NCBI GenBank assembly: GCA_030685235.1
Contig: MU839189.1
Span: 62,001-126,000 of the forward strand
DNA: 64,000 nucleotides
Origin: Copromyces sp. CBS 386.78
Lineage: Eukaryota > Ascomycota > Sordariomycetes > Sordariales > Sordariaceae
Direction: 5' to 3'
Part shown: positions 49,881-61,146 of the stretch, in pieces
Layout: every line of letters starts with the position of its first letter
Numbering within the stretch: position 1 is the stretch's first letter
Translations under genes and position numbers: made by a program
The notes under the pieces: model-generated
What the model saw: only the letters and a program-made list of their open reading frames with translations
The model's database searches: none
What the model was told of the DNA's origin: nothing

Positions 49881-49917
49881 CTTCTCTTCTTCTTCTTCTT
49901 CTTCTCTTTTTTTTTTA
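49881..49917 (+). repeat. CTT-rich tract
   Basis: CTT repeat grading into a T run (AAG/A on the minus strand), between the rad1 promoter and the end of ost5. Confidence 0.8.
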
Positions 49918-49936
49918 TCTGCAGGGTATCTCAGTA

Positions 49937-50346
49937 TCAAACGTAAACTCCGACCGCGCAGAACATGTATACAACGCCGAACCTGTGTTCAGTAGTGGTC
50001 AGCGTTGGAAATCAGGATCAAAGAATGGCTGGGTTGTGGAAAATGGATGGTTGAGTGGAAACAGTCGAAGCACCACGGGGACGTACGCAAAGGCCAAAGA
50101 AGCCGGGATGCCCAACAGGGGCAGGTTGACGATGGATCGGTCTAGGAGGTGGTTCGTGGTCAGCACAGGGTCAAATTAAGAGATCAGACTGCAATGAGAT
50201 GACATACTGAGAGTAAAGGCGCCGGTCAAGGTGAAGCCGATGAGGAGGAGGAGGAAAGCAACGAGGAACTGGGTGCCTTTGCCAACAGTGGGGAGAAATG
50301 GGCTGCCAGACGCGGCGTGCCAGACCTCGAGCAGTGGTGAATCCAT
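49937..50346 (-). CDS. ost5: Oligosaccharyltransferase subunit Ost5 (TMEM258 family)
   Basis: Three tiny exons, 50208-50346, 50087-50141 and 49937-49982, with donors GTATGT and GTACGT. The total of 240 nt gives 79 aa. The protein begins MDSPLLEVWHAASGSPF, has a first membrane helix (QFLVAFLLLLIGFTLTGAF, about residues 26-44), then a loop NRSIVNLPLLGIPASLAFAF and a second helix ending VVYMFCAVGVYV, the family's hallmark C-terminus. Length and both helices match Ost5, a small subunit of the ER complex that transfers N-glycans to nascent proteins. The gene is too broken by introns to appear as a long ORF. The GCN5 gene is divergent, 494 nt upstream, so the two share an intergenic promoter region. 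Confidence 0.88.
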
Positions 50347-50840
50347 TTAGTCTGGGGAGTAATTGGTTGTGGATGGTTGAAGACAGTACAATTCAAGCTG
50401 AAGCTCAAGATCTGGACATCCAAGTGGAATGCACTCGAGAATAAAGAAGACAGGCAAATGTTGATGCAATGGTTCAAGATTCAGACGGAAGTTCGAGGGA
50501 GCTTCCCCAGATCAACTGAAGCTCCAGCACAGTGACAGTGGACAGCACCCAGTGAGGTGAACGTGTTCGAAGCCGACGGGGAAAAAGGGTTTAGCGTGGA
50601 CCGAGCTTGGGTCCCGCCCGCCAATCTTAACCCTGTTAGTCAGCCCTGCTGTTTCCACCTTGACGGAATGGTCCACTTCCCTCCTGCTTCCCGCTCCGCA
50701 ACCACCGCTCCACCACACGTCTCCCCGACGCGGTCACACTACGACAACGGACGTCAGTTCCATCAATCAACCATCATCAATCATCAATTCATCAGTCACG
50801 AACACATCCAAGCATCGATCGGTCCTCAGCCGAGGCGGAT
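50347..50840. promoter_or_regulatory. Shared promoter region between ost5 (-) and GCN5 (+)
   Basis: 494 bp between divergent start codons. Pyrimidine-rich stretches near 50680-50760 and CATCA/ATCAATC repeats near 50760-50800 lie just upstream of the GCN5 start. No specific factor site is claimed. Confidence 0.5.
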
Positions 50841-52184
50841 ATGCCCGCTAATTCCGTCGCGGCCCTGCCGTACAACATCAAAATGAAGGAAGAAAGTCAG
50901 TCGGGCTCCTTATCACCCCTCATCCCTCCACGCCACAATGCCCCTCAACCCCTCGGTCAAGTCCCCCTGCCGCAGACACCACTGACATGGCTTGGAATGA
51001 CTACAGACACCAAGCGAAAGGCTACCGAGGAGCCTACCTCTCCCTCGTCGGCGAAGCGAATTAAGCATAGTGACTCGACTGAGGAGACGGAGGACACGAA
51101 GAAGCCAAAAATCCCCGCCATTCCCTTCCCAGAGAAGGCCGCCGTTATCGAAGAGCGCAACGGCGAAATCGAGTTCCGTGTGGTCAACAACGATGGCGAA
51201 CGCGAAAGCCTGATCATTCTTACCGGCCTCAAGTGCATCTTCCAGAAACAACTGCCCAAGATGCCCAAGGACTACATCGCACGCCTTGTCTACGACCGGA
51301 CCCATCTGTCGATTGCCATTGTCAAGAAGCCACTCGAGGTAGTTGGTGGCATTACATACCGACCTTTCAAGGGCCGCCAGTTCGCCGAAATCGTCTTTTG
51401 CGCCATTTCCTCCGACCAACAGGTCAAGGGTTATGGTGCGCACCTCATGTCGCATTTGAAGGACTATGTCAAGGCTACCTCGGACGTCATGCACTTCCTC
51501 ACATACGCCGACAACTATGCCATTGGCTACTTCAAGAAACAAGGATTTACGAAGGAGATCACACTCGACAAATCAGTATGGATGGGCTACATCAAGGACT
51601 ATGAAGGCGGCACTATAATGCAGTGCAGCATGCTTCCGCGAGTACGCTACCTCGAGATGGGCCGCATGCTCCTCAAGCAGAAGGAGTGCGTGCAGGCCAA
51701 GATCCGTGCCTACAGTAAATCCCACATTGTCCACCAGCCCCCCAAGCAGTGGAAAAACGGCGTAACACCCATCGACCCTCTCTCAGTCGAAGCCATCCGC
51801 GCTTCAGGATGGAGCCCAGATATGGACGAGCTTGCCCGCCAGCCACGCCACGGACCCAACTACAATCAGCTGCTGCACCTTCTCAATGATTTGCAGAACC
51901 ATGCCAGTAGTTGGCCGTTCCTGGTACCCGTTAACAAAGATGAGGTCCACGACTACTACGATGTCATCAAGGAGCCTATGGACTTGAGTACCATGGAGGA
52001 CAAGCTTGAGAAAGATCAATACAACACGCCCGAAGATTTTATTAAGGACGCCAAGCTCATATTCGACAACTGCCGAAAGTACAATAACGAGAACACCCCA
52101 TACGCAAAATGCGCCAACAAGCTCGAGAAGTACATGTGGCAGCAAATCAAGGCGATTCCCGAGTGGTCACACCTCGAGCCTTAG
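50841..52184 (+). CDS. ngf-1: Histone acetyltransferase Gcn5 (SAGA catalytic subunit)
   Basis: A single exon, 447 aa from ATG 50841; a second ATG at 50883 has a better context and is an alternative start. The N-terminal 90 residues are disordered and carry a KRIK nuclear signal. The GNAT domain spans roughly residues 115-280: IVFCAI with catalytic Glu183 just before it, the acetyl-CoA loop [10 protein letters not shown], and [15 protein letters not shown]. The bromodomain (about 340-445) has [13 protein letters not shown] and the acetyl-lysine-binding Asn415 in KYNN. The C-terminus EWSHLEP ends where yeast Gcn5 ends. Gcn5 acetylates histone H3 within SAGA/ADA and coactivates transcription; in N. 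crassa the gene is called ngf-1. The stop is a single TAG, and the same frame stays open for another 470 codons, which is unusual. Confidence 0.95.
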   Translation: MPANSVAALPYNIKMKEESQSGSLSPLIPPRHNAPQPLGQVPLPQTPLTWLGMTTDTKRKATEEPTSPSSAKRIKHSDSTEETEDTKKPKIPAIPFPEKAAVIEERNGEIEFRVVNNDGERESLIILTGLKCIFQKQLPKMPKDYIARLVYDRTHLSIAIVKKPLEVVGGITYRPFKGRQFAEIVFCAISSDQQVKGYGAHLMSHLKDYVKATSDVMHFLTYADNYAIGYFKKQGFTKEITLDKSVWMGYIKDYEGGTIMQCSMLPRVRYLEMGRMLLKQKECVQAKIRAYSKSHIVHQPPKQWKNGVTPIDPLSVEAIRASGWSPDMDELARQPRHGPNYNQLLHLLNDLQNHASSWPFLVPVNKDEVHDYYDVIKEPMDLSTMEDKLEKDQYNTPEDFIKDAKLIFDNCRKYNNENTPYAKCANKLEKYMWQQIKAIPEWSHLEP

Positions 52185-52211
52185 AAGGGTGGAAGTCGTG
52201 AGGACCGTCAG

Positions 52212-53597
52212 ATGGAGGAGCAAGATGTTGCCCAAAATGACAATGACAACGCTGTCACACATGGCATATACGAAAACGTTGTTGCCCATGTCGACAATGA
52301 TAACAATGATGCTGATCCCGATTGGAGCGAAAACCGTCCCCCTACCAGCGCTAACCGCGTCGGTCGACCCCCCAAACGTGGCCGTGGTAGGCCAAGGATC
52401 CACCAGAGAGGGGGGAACACCAACAGGGGCCGTAGCACACGGACGCAACCCCAAGCTCAGAAAGAACCAAACGCACCTGATCAACCATCTGGAGAGAAAA
52501 AGACTGTCACTCCATTTTTTGAAACCAGGAAAACCCGAGCCACCGCTAAGAAGGACGTTTTGGTCTTGCAAGAGGCGATCAGGACTAGCACTGAACCTGA
52601 CAGTCGTCATGGCAGCCGGGCACTGTCCGCTGGTGCCGACCAACACACGGTTTACCCTGATTTGCGTGCTTCGATAGCAGGCCCTGAGAAGTCCCGCCAC
52701 GATTATGCGGTACAGCCGTTACAGATTCAGAAAACAACAAAGAGGCTACCAGAGCAGGAAATGGATAGTGGAAAGAAGACAGGAGGAGATGGCACTAAGA
52801 ATAATCTCTTAAATGGAAGCCAAGGCCATACTCAGGGGTTCATACAGGCACAAGAGCCCCTCATCTACCCAGACGGGTTTAGCAAGTTGGAACAGCAAAC
52901 TGCGCTAGAGCGGTATGGAGATGATATCGTCTCAGAGTTTCGGGCAAAATGGCGAGGAATACTCAAATCCACCGACACCCCGAACCAGGGGAGTTCTGTG
53001 GATGTGTGGAAGTCGCTGTTGGATCCCGGTTTGGCTACTCGATTCCGTGCGTCGCTATCAGCGCGTTATCGTGAATACATCGATTGGTGTAAACAAAAGA
53101 AGGAGCAGGGAACGCCTAAACGAATTACCTCCGGACAGCCTCAGGACCAGCAGCAACAAGAGCAGAAGCAGAAGCAGCCATGGAAACGCCAGCATGAAGA
53201 GGGCGGGTCACAAGATCGGGACGACTCGCCAGTGCCGCCGCATGCGAAACGACGCAAGCTAGCCACATCACCTCAGCCAAAGGAGACAGGGAAACGGCAA
53301 CACGAAGAGGTTGAATCACAAGACCAGTATGAATCACCAATCTTCTCAGATCCAAGACGAAGTAAGCTAGCGGCAACGCCTCAGTCTGACAGTTCCAGTT
53401 TTGAAAATCCTGGACCGAACAAGGGTTCCGCATGGCGGGTGATAAGGGAGCCAAATGGGAACTCTGTTACAGACGTTTCGCGGATAAAAGATATGGAAGC
53501 GGAGAGCCCAAGCAAGAAGTTCTCTTTTAGGATTCGGAAGGAACCAATTGCAAAAGCACAGACTCCGAGGAAGAACAACCTTACTGGGAAGCGCTAG
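52212..53597 (+). CDS. AT-hook protein in frame with, and 27 nt after, GCN5
   Basis: 461 codons from ATG 52212. An AT-hook (GRPPKRGRGRPR, residues 51-62) predicts binding in the minor groove of AT-rich DNA. Residues about 215-300 include a plausible helical segment (KLEQQTALERYGDDIVSEF...WRGIL, then LATRFRASLSARYREYIDW), and the rest is charged and disordered with repeated KRQHEE/SQD modules near 315-375. The distance from the Gcn5 TAG is exactly nine codons, with no frame change and no space for a usual terminator and promoter. It may be translated by readthrough as a Gcn5 extension, by reinitiation from a bicistronic mRNA, or from its own transcript with a promoter inside GCN5. I recognise no orthologue. 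Confidence 0.75.
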   Translation: MEEQDVAQNDNDNAVTHGIYENVVAHVDNDNNDADPDWSENRPPTSANRVGRPPKRGRGRPRIHQRGGNTNRGRSTRTQPQAQKEPNAPDQPSGEKKTVTPFFETRKTRATAKKDVLVLQEAIRTSTEPDSRHGSRALSAGADQHTVYPDLRASIAGPEKSRHDYAVQPLQIQKTTKRLPEQEMDSGKKTGGDGTKNNLLNGSQGHTQGFIQAQEPLIYPDGFSKLEQQTALERYGDDIVSEFRAKWRGILKSTDTPNQGSSVDVWKSLLDPGLATRFRASLSARYREYIDWCKQKKEQGTPKRITSGQPQDQQQQEQKQKQPWKRQHEEGGSQDRDDSPVPPHAKRRKLATSPQPKETGKRQHEEVESQDQYESPIFSDPRRSKLAATPQSDSSSFENPGPNKGSAWRVIREPNGNSVTDVSRIKDMEAESPSKKFSFRIRKEPIAKAQTPRKNNLTGKR

Positions 53598-54196
53598 AAA
53601 CAACGGGAGGGCCCATACACAGTAGAAAAAGAGGCTATTTCCGCTGGTGAGTGAGCGTTGAGCGAAAGAGGATGAGGTAGTCGGTGTGGATTTGACGTGG
53701 ACATGCAGTTAGGAGTTTTCTTTTTCTTTCTTTTTATACCCTTTTGATATCCAGAGAATGACTTCCGGTCTGAGCGATTGTGCATAGAAAAAGAGCGTGA
53801 GGTTAGTCTACTTTTAAGCCAAATTCTTTTTTCCATCAATCCATCATCCATGTGCTAGACATGTGTGATGTATCGTCACCAGTTGGTCTGCCTGTGATAC
53901 GACATACTGGGCTATGGCAAGCAAGAACGTCGTTTGGGCAAGTCATCTACCCGGCAAAGGAAAGATTTCATGCGACAGACACAAAGAAAGGTAAGAAACT
54001 CTTCCATCAGAACGTGCGTGGAATCACATTGACTCAACTCAGTATCAATACATGGTATCTCGTGCTACAAGCACCAGCGAACACAAATCACGGATGGATC
54101 TTCAACTGAATCCTCATCAATGTGAAAGAACAAAGAACAATGTGAATTAACACAAATCATAACAATCATGCTCCTCCTCAACCCCCAAATCACCCA
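53598..54196. other. Convergent intergenic region
   Basis: About 0.6 kb between two convergently transcribed genes. A TTTTCTTTTTCTTTCT-type tract lies near 53716-53736. No gene seen; it should hold both 3' ends. Confidence 0.6.
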
Positions 54197-56407
54197 TCAA
54201 ATAGCCGCACGCCTCTTGAACTTGGCCTTCAGCTTCTCAAGCTTCCCCTTCCTCGCGAACTTCTTGGTGAACTTGGCATCAAACGCATCCAATTCAACAG
54301 CTCTCTTCTCTACGGTAGTGTCGGCCCTCTTGCCCACATGAGCGGGAGTAATATCACCGCAATCTGGCCGCTTGAGCTTGTCACCAAACTTGTCCGCTGC
54401 CCAGATCAGCACGCCATTGGTCCAGCCGAAGCCTTCCACGACCTCGTACTCGCCTCCGCCACCAGCAACGTTGGTCGAGTTGTCCGAGTACTTCTCGAAC
54501 ATGATGCCCTTGGCCTCGGACCCGAGACCCTGCAGCTTGGGCGTCTCCGACGTGGATCCGCCGGTGGCGTACCAGGTGCAGAAGGTCGAGTCGACGTAGC
54601 GCTGGGCAAGGCGGAGGGCCAAGTTCTGTGTCTCCTGGTAAGCGGGGTCATCCTCGCCAAAGGTGGCCGGAGTGTTGAGGAGACCGTCCATGAGAACGTG
54701 CATGAGGGGTGGCCAGACATTGGGCTCGTCCCATTGTTGGCCGGTGATGAAGTTCGTAGCGGGGATGCCGCCCGCCTTGTTGTCGAGGAAGTTTTTGACC
54801 CGGTCAAAGGCAAGCTTGACAGCCAGCGGGTTGGCCTTGATCTGGTCTGGGGCGGCGCCAGTCCAGAAGGGGAACATCTGGTTGATAGAAAAGAGAACTT
54901 GGTAGCCTTCGGGGGTGCCGCTGGGCTGCTCGAAAGCAAAGACCTTGGGGTCGGCGGGCACATAAGTATTTTGGGAGGACGATGTTAAGTTATAATCAAA
55001 GTAACTCCACAAAGTCGAGTTCCACATGAGCTTGTACATGGCCTCGCTGCGCTGTTCGGCTTTCTTGGCCCACTCGTCGGCCTCCTCCTTGTTACCCTGC
55101 TGAGCAAGGAACTTGCCGATGGTGACCTCATTCTGGTAGAGAATGGAGTTTAGATCGACAGGAACAGTTTCGAGGACGTTGAGCGAGCGGAGAGGGAAGT
55201 ACACGTCCCGGGCTGCGTCGCCAGGGTTCTTCAGCCACCTAGTACTGTAGTCCCATCCTGACTCGGCGCCACTGGCGAGGTTTGCATAGAGCTGTGCCTT
55301 CTGGGTATCGTTAAGAGGATTCTTCTCTGGGTAGATAATACCAGAGGTAGCATAGTAAGACTTGTTGTTGGCGGAAATATAGTCCTCGCGGTATGACTCG
55401 GGACGGGGTTGGTTGTTGTCGACGTGGTATCTGCGGAAAAGGGTGTTAGCCAAACATGCTCAGGGCCGTTGTGGATCATGCTTCTGTAATTTTAACTCAC
55501 CTCTGGAGAGCATATGTCTTTCCGTCTGCGCTGACTTCGACGGTGCGGTTGGTGACCCACCACTCCCACTCCTTCTTCAGAATCGGCACCGCTCTTTGAA
55601 GAATGGTGGTATCATTGGTGTATTCGACGTAGATCCTGACCATTTGCGTCAAGAGTGGAGGTTGCGAGCGGTTGAGGTAGTAGAGCCTTGCTCCGTTGGG
55701 AACAAATCCGATCTGCTCCACCAAATCAAGGAAGTTCTCAATGGTGTTCTTTGAGATCTCGGTGAAAGCGCCTCCCGTGCGGAGAAGACCTTCAAGGATC
55801 CAGAACGAATCCCAGTAGTAAGGCTCACGGAAGCGGCCACCAGCCACGACGAAGGTACGGTTGACGGGGATGAAGCTGTTAGCGCATCCCGTGCATGTGT
55901 CACTCGCGCCAACGTATTTCCTGGTAAGGTCTGGCCAGATGTTGATGACCGAGTCGACGAATTGTTTGATCACATCATCATTGACATTGTCGAGAAATGT
56001 TGGGGATACGTGGAGCTGCTCGGTTGGTACCGCCTCAAGCTCGCCTCCAGCGGGTCCGAAGTAGGTGTTGAGGAATTCGTGAAGCTCCGAGTTGTTGCTC
56101 AATGGCAGGCTAAGCTTGCTGAAAGCTTCAAGGACCTCATCGACGGGTTTGATGGTGGGCCTGCGAAGAAGTTGGGTTAATAACGTTTCCATATCACCAG
56201 CAAGCGTTGTCTAGTCACTTACATGTCGACAAAGGTCTTTGAATCGGAAAATGGACGAGCAAGCTCGACTTGGTGAAGAAGCTCGCCATAGCAATAGATC
56301 GGCGAGTCACATGGAGCCGTTACAGAGCCATTGACATACAACGCGCGGGCTCCAGGCAGAATGGCAGCAGCCAGAGGCACAGCTGCCCCAAGGAGTCGTG
56401 ATACCAT
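54197..56407 (-). CDS. tre-1: Secreted trehalase, glycoside hydrolase family 37
   Basis: Three exons, 56223-56407, 55501-56160 and 54197-55430; introns of 62 and 70 nt; 692 aa. A signal peptide (about residues 1-22, hydrophobic core LLGAAVPLAAAIL) is followed by the catalytic domain. Trehalase signature 1, GGRFREPYYWDSFW, is at 169-182 and signature 2, QQWDEPNVWPP, at 513-523. Asp342 (SGWDYSTRW) and Glu594 (MFEKYS) fit the catalytic acid and base of the family. Many NxS/T sequons fit a secreted or cell-wall glycoprotein. The enzyme hydrolyses trehalose to two glucose units, as in conidial germination. After residue 648 there are two Lys-Arg pairs and a very basic tail, possible Kex2 processing sites. 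An AGGGG stress-element core lies about 100 bp upstream of the ATG (56510-56514). The tre-1 name is from memory. Confidence 0.92.
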
Positions 56408-58385
56408 GTTTGTGGTGGTTGTGAAGTCAGGACGATGTCGACGTCTTCACTACCTCATAGTCCAAAACTGGCGGTAAGAATTTCGAAAAAGTGTTTTTGG
56501 GGAGAGGAGAGGGGAATAGCAGGCTTATTATACCAGGACACGGCGAGACAACAGGAAGATTATCCAGATTCCCAACCAGTCAGGTCCAGTGTTTACCGGG
56601 CAATTCCTGCAACTCCGCAAGTTCGGTGAGAAAATCAGGACGGGAAGGAGGTGCCGATGACAAGCGTGGTGATGATGTGGGGAGCACCTGCCAACCCGGT
56701 AGACTTTTCACTTAGCCCCCAGTACTTTTTATATGTAACCTCAGATTCGGTAGTAGTTTCACCCAGTGAGGGCACTCAACAAGGCTCGCTTCAGACCATC
56801 TCGTCGTCAGCGGCAAGCACCCTATGTTCCCTTTGCGGAAATCTGCCCGACTTATAAACTGCAAGGAAACCTGCATGCAGCCCTGCTTCCAGGAAACAGT
56901 ATCAACATGCGTCGGCCGTCGAGGTAGGCGAGCATGGCGAGGTCATGCTTGCTCCCCTGCTCCCCTGCACCCCAGCTCGTCGAGAGGAAAAAGTGACGCC
57001 GATCCCGTCCTCTCCGCATTTCTCCAGGTTCCACTGTTTTCTTTGTGATCAGGTCCATCCTGAGTGGGACGGGTCGGCACGAGGAATTTCTGGGGAACGT
57101 GAGGAATGTGAACTTTGTGTCTCATTTTCTGAATCCAGCAACCCGAGTGAATCACGATGTGCAGGATAAGGATATTGTTCTCGTGTTTCCCCAATTCCTT
57201 ACATGCGGTTATGGAAGCAAGCAACTGCAAGCACTTTAGGCATCCCATGTCATGCAACAAGGAAAGCTTCCCGCTGTGGATGTCAGGGCCACTCAATCAT
57301 GTTGGGTTTGCCTTGCAGAGCATGACACACCCGCAGCAGACAAAGTTCAGGACCGGAGACTCGGCCATCTGGACCTGAGTTGGTACGTTGGCGTCATTCG
57401 AATACGCGGAGAAAGTGACTACTCAAGGTGAGTTCTTGTCGCGTTCTTGGAATTGGCTCGGCGCATATCTTTCGACGAGAGAAAATGCAAAGAGCCATGA
57501 AATTGAACACCAATTCTCACCACGCCTTGACCTCTGACGATCGGAATGTAGAAAAGACGAAGCTGAGTCGAACGAAGAAACATTCTCCCGTCCCCCGCAT
57601 CCGGGGCGTGTGGTCAACTCCAACATTTTGGTTGACCCTGTCTCCGGCACTTCATTGACCGCAAGCTCTCGGCGCTCATTCGCTCTTGCTCGGTGACGTC
57701 AGGCTGGCTATAGTGGATCCTGGGAGGTAGGAGTGGGGTCAACTCCATCGCGGGAAGCAAATGTGGGGTGGAGGCCCCCTGTATCGGCGGACAGCGGGAA
57801 AGTACCAGTGCGGAGAGAAGGGCGCTCGGTGTCGACTTTGAAGGTTGTCAGTCGCAACATCACACTAGGACAGGAACACCCGCCTTTTCGATCAACATCA
57901 AGTTCAACAGGAGCCAATCGGTGTGCTCGCTTTCCCGAGATTCCAGTAACCTCGTTGAGCCATTCAGCATTTACATTTCCTCGGAGGATGTAAAATGCCA
58001 CGGGCTATCTGTTCTCAAAGGAGAGACATCGACACTTTCAAGTCGCAACAACAGAGAAAGCGGCAAGCTGGAGAAACAATAAATGCCAGCAACAAGAAGC
58101 AACTCTCACGAAATTGAGCTTGGCATCAACAAGTTCCTGTTGGCAACGATGCGCCAAGAAACTGATTTATCAACAACAACACATTAGGATCACCATCTTG
58201 GAAGGTGCCTTGCGCTCGAGTCTTCTCCTTATTCGCTCATCGGCGGTTCCGCCTAGCCCAACCTCAAAGATGCATTTTTCTCGGCCCTTTTATGCATGTA
58301 AAGAGCGGGCCGACGATTCATGGTGAGGCTTAGACTCTCGGATTAGGTAAATTCTAGAGGTATCGCTAGACGTACCTTACTTACT
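56408..58385. other. Intergenic upstream of the trehalase
   Basis: About 2 kb with no supported gene. Overlapping short frames occur on both strands around 57.7-58.0 kb without family signal. The first few hundred bases should contain the trehalase promoter. Confidence 0.5.
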
Positions 58386-59793
58386 CTATTTGCTCTGGTA
58401 TTGCGACGTCTCTCCCTCAGCCTTCTGGAATTCTTCGCCGGCCTTTGTCGCCTTCTCGTGCATGATCGTCTTGAAGATGTTCTCCAGCCTGGGCAGAACA
58501 AAGTCACGGTTTTCATACGCCTGGTAGCTGATAACCAACCGAGGTGCCCATAGTTTCAGTCCGGCCTCCTTACCGAGTTCATTCATCCTCTCCACCGAGC
58601 ACTTGGCATCGTTCAGATCGAGCCACACCATGTTGGTGTCGACAGGATGAAGGAGCTTGCCGCCCAAGCCTGTCCATATCCTCTCGATATCCTTAGCCAG
58701 AATATGCGCCCCCTTCAACTTGCCGCCTTCACCGTTCGGCCCCTTGCCGAACGTTTCGTCAACAGCAACCCTCGCCGCAGCGGCCACTACGCCCGACTGC
58801 CTTAGCCCACCACCAATCGACTTCCTCACCCACCGGGCATGCTTAATCACGTCCTTGGGGCCAACCAGCACGCTGCCGATGGGCGCACCAAGGCCCTTGG
58901 AGAAGCATAGGCTGATGGTGTCAAAGCACTCGGCAAACTCGGTAAGGCTTCCGGCGCCAGAGGCCACCGCCTCCCACAAGCGCGCGCCGTCGCAGTGCAT
59001 CTTGATTCCATTGTCGCGGGCAAATGCAGAGATGCGGCGCACTTCGGCGAGCGGCATGATCATGCCGTTGAGCGTGTTTTCGAGCTCGATAACGCGAGTG
59101 GGGCATGTGTGCACGTCGTCGTCGAGGTAGACGTTGGCCTTGACGTCTTTGAGGGTAAGATAGACGCCGTTGCTGGGCATAACGGGCTTGAGCGAAGCAC
59201 CCGTTAGGGATGAGACACTATTAAATCATGTTAGGGCTGGTCTTATTAAGCAGTAAACACGAGCACTCACCCTCCAGCCTCATATTTTACGATGTGGCAG
59301 CGGGCATCACAGAGCACACCATGAGGCGGTTGGGTCAGCAAGGACCTCATAGCCAGCTGGTTGCCCATGGTGCCGGACAAAACGAGGAGGCCGGCCTCCT
59401 TGCCGCACAAAGCAGCGCAGTGAGCCTCAAGGTCGCTGGTGGTGGGATCTTCTTGCGTGACATCGTCGAGCAGAGAGCAAGACTGGATAGCGGCAAGCAT
59501 GGACGCCGTGGGAGTTGTCATGGTGTCACCTGAAAATTATGTTAGTCATGGCCGCTTGATTCTCGGTTTCGGACTTCCAGATCCTTACTTCGGAGATCGA
59601 AGCCTCCCGGGCCGGCGCTGCCAACCCAGGCATTTGGGACGTCTGAGACACTCATCTTGAGAGATGTTGTTGAGAAACCACAGGACTGCCGGGCAGACGA
59701 AGTAACCACCGGGGTTCTGAAGTGTGAACGTGAAGCTTGTCGGCCGACGATATTTAGATGGCGGGCAATGGCTCTTAAGGACTGCGCCGGCAT
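58386..59793 (-). CDS. Low-specificity L-threonine aldolase, PLP-dependent
   Basis: Three exons, 59589-59793, 59271-59529 and 58386-59217, with donors GTAAGG and GTGAGT; 431 aa. The fold-type I aldolase landmarks are clear: FDLRSDTMTTPT (65-76), DDVTQEDPT, LSGTMGNQLA, HIVKYEAGG, MHCDGARLW with Asp231 for the pyridine nitrogen, and CFSKGLGAP with the Schiff-base Lys262. It cleaves L-threonine and L-allo-threonine to glycine and acetaldehyde. The first 46 residues are Arg/Ser-rich with almost no acidic residues and look like a mitochondrial presequence; Met47 (MSVSDVP) would give a cytosolic form. ATG 59793 was chosen because the frame has no other ATG upstream. A 16-bp inverted repeat lies 45 nt upstream. 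Confidence 0.92.
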
Positions 59794-59837
59794 GGTCAAT
59801 TAATGTGGCGAAGGATTTCCGTCAGATTCGCCGTTGA

Positions 59838-59890
59838 ACACCGGAAGAGGTCTAGAGCTCGCCGGGCTGACCACAGACCTCTTCCGGTGT
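59838..59890. promoter_or_regulatory. 16-bp perfect inverted repeat in the threonine aldolase leader/promoter
   Basis: Arms 59838-59853 (ACACCGGAAGAGGTCT) and 59875-59890 are perfect inverted copies around a 21-nt loop. If transcribed in the 5' leader it would form a stable GC-rich hairpin just before the aldolase start. It might instead bind a dimeric factor or be a small element relic. Confidence 0.6.
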
Positions 59891-61146
59891 GACTCTGCGG
59901 GCATACATCGCCGTCTCCGGTTTATCGGACCCCTGGAGGGCCAATGTTTTCCACTGTAACGGTGCTCCACCTCCTTTGGCATTCAGGGGCCGCAATGGAA
60001 ATCCACGGCAGAGCTGCCCCTGTGAGCACGGCCCTCTTTCAGGGCAGGAACAGTCCGGACGTTTTGCTGCGTTTGCTTGAATCAACTTTGGGGCAGCTTC
60101 CTCTTTTGACTCAATCTTTTGAGGCTATTCGGAGAACTTAACTGCCTGGTTGAACATACCTAATTTCCTCAAGAACCGACACCTGCTTTCCTCACGATAG
60201 TTCTGATTTCTGAAGATTTTCATCGCCCTGACATGCAATCGCCTGTGAGGCCCTTGCAGATCTTGACATGCCCAGTACTACCACAACCAATGGGACACCG
60301 CCTCGAATGGTTTCCCTCAACGCCAAAGTGAATCATATGTGAACTCGAATGAACAGTCATGATTCAAGTGAGTTCAATGAACAACAAAGTTTTCGATATT
60401 CCGAAATTTCATGGGTGGCCGCTCATCGCACTTCAGGTCCGTCGTACCAAAAGTCGGTGTTCCATTCTGCCCTGTGCTATTGGACCCACATCTTCACTCG
60501 GAAACGAATGGGACGCTGTCCGAAAGTCGTCGGACCCGAGGAGCCGAGCGAGTTCGGGCCCCATCAGCGCACATGGACCTGCCGCGAATGGTGGAGTTTA
60601 CGGGGTGCACATTGCAGAATTCGGACACATCTGTTCCTTCCAGAAGAAAATGAATACATAATAGTTCGAAGACGACTCTAAATCACTGGTTTTTGCCAAC
60701 CCTGATACGCACAAGACTCAAGGCAACACGGAAATCCTCCCAGCGTTTACCCTTCATCTTCTGTTTGGACATTTTCACCTCCCATGCAACGGAATCTTTG
60801 CCAAAATCTTTCCAGGTTGATTTGTATTCGCAACACCCCGATTATCCTATCATTAGCTGTCAACAAGCACAATCTGATACCAAACCACGAAGCTGATCTA
60901 ATCATTTACCTTCCTTGCTTATACCAATGCAACCTCTACCCATAGCAAATCCCTGATCGATGCCCCTCTAACGGCTCTCCAGTGCAAGGTTCCTCCCTCT
61001 CTGAGACAGAACAAAACCTCGCTCACATTTCGTACACAACAACCCATTCCCTTTCTCTTCATATCCATTGATTGAACTAGAACCTGACATACCAGGCACT
61101 GGAGGACCAGCGCCCATGCATCGCCATACACATCTGCCACCAGAGC
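59891..61146. other. Intergenic between threonine aldolase and the transcription factor
   Basis: About 1.25 kb with no supported gene. Small GC-rich inverted repeats (CAGGGGC/GCCCCTG near 59985-60025) continue the palindromic character of the adjoining promoter. The right end is the 3' flank of the minus-strand transcription factor gene. Confidence 0.5.

Noticed and set aside
52130..52211. Intron that would remove the GCN5 stop and fuse the AT-hook ORF
   Set aside because: A GTACAT donor and CAG acceptor exist, but the branch point is poor and the 82-nt removal would break the reading frame.
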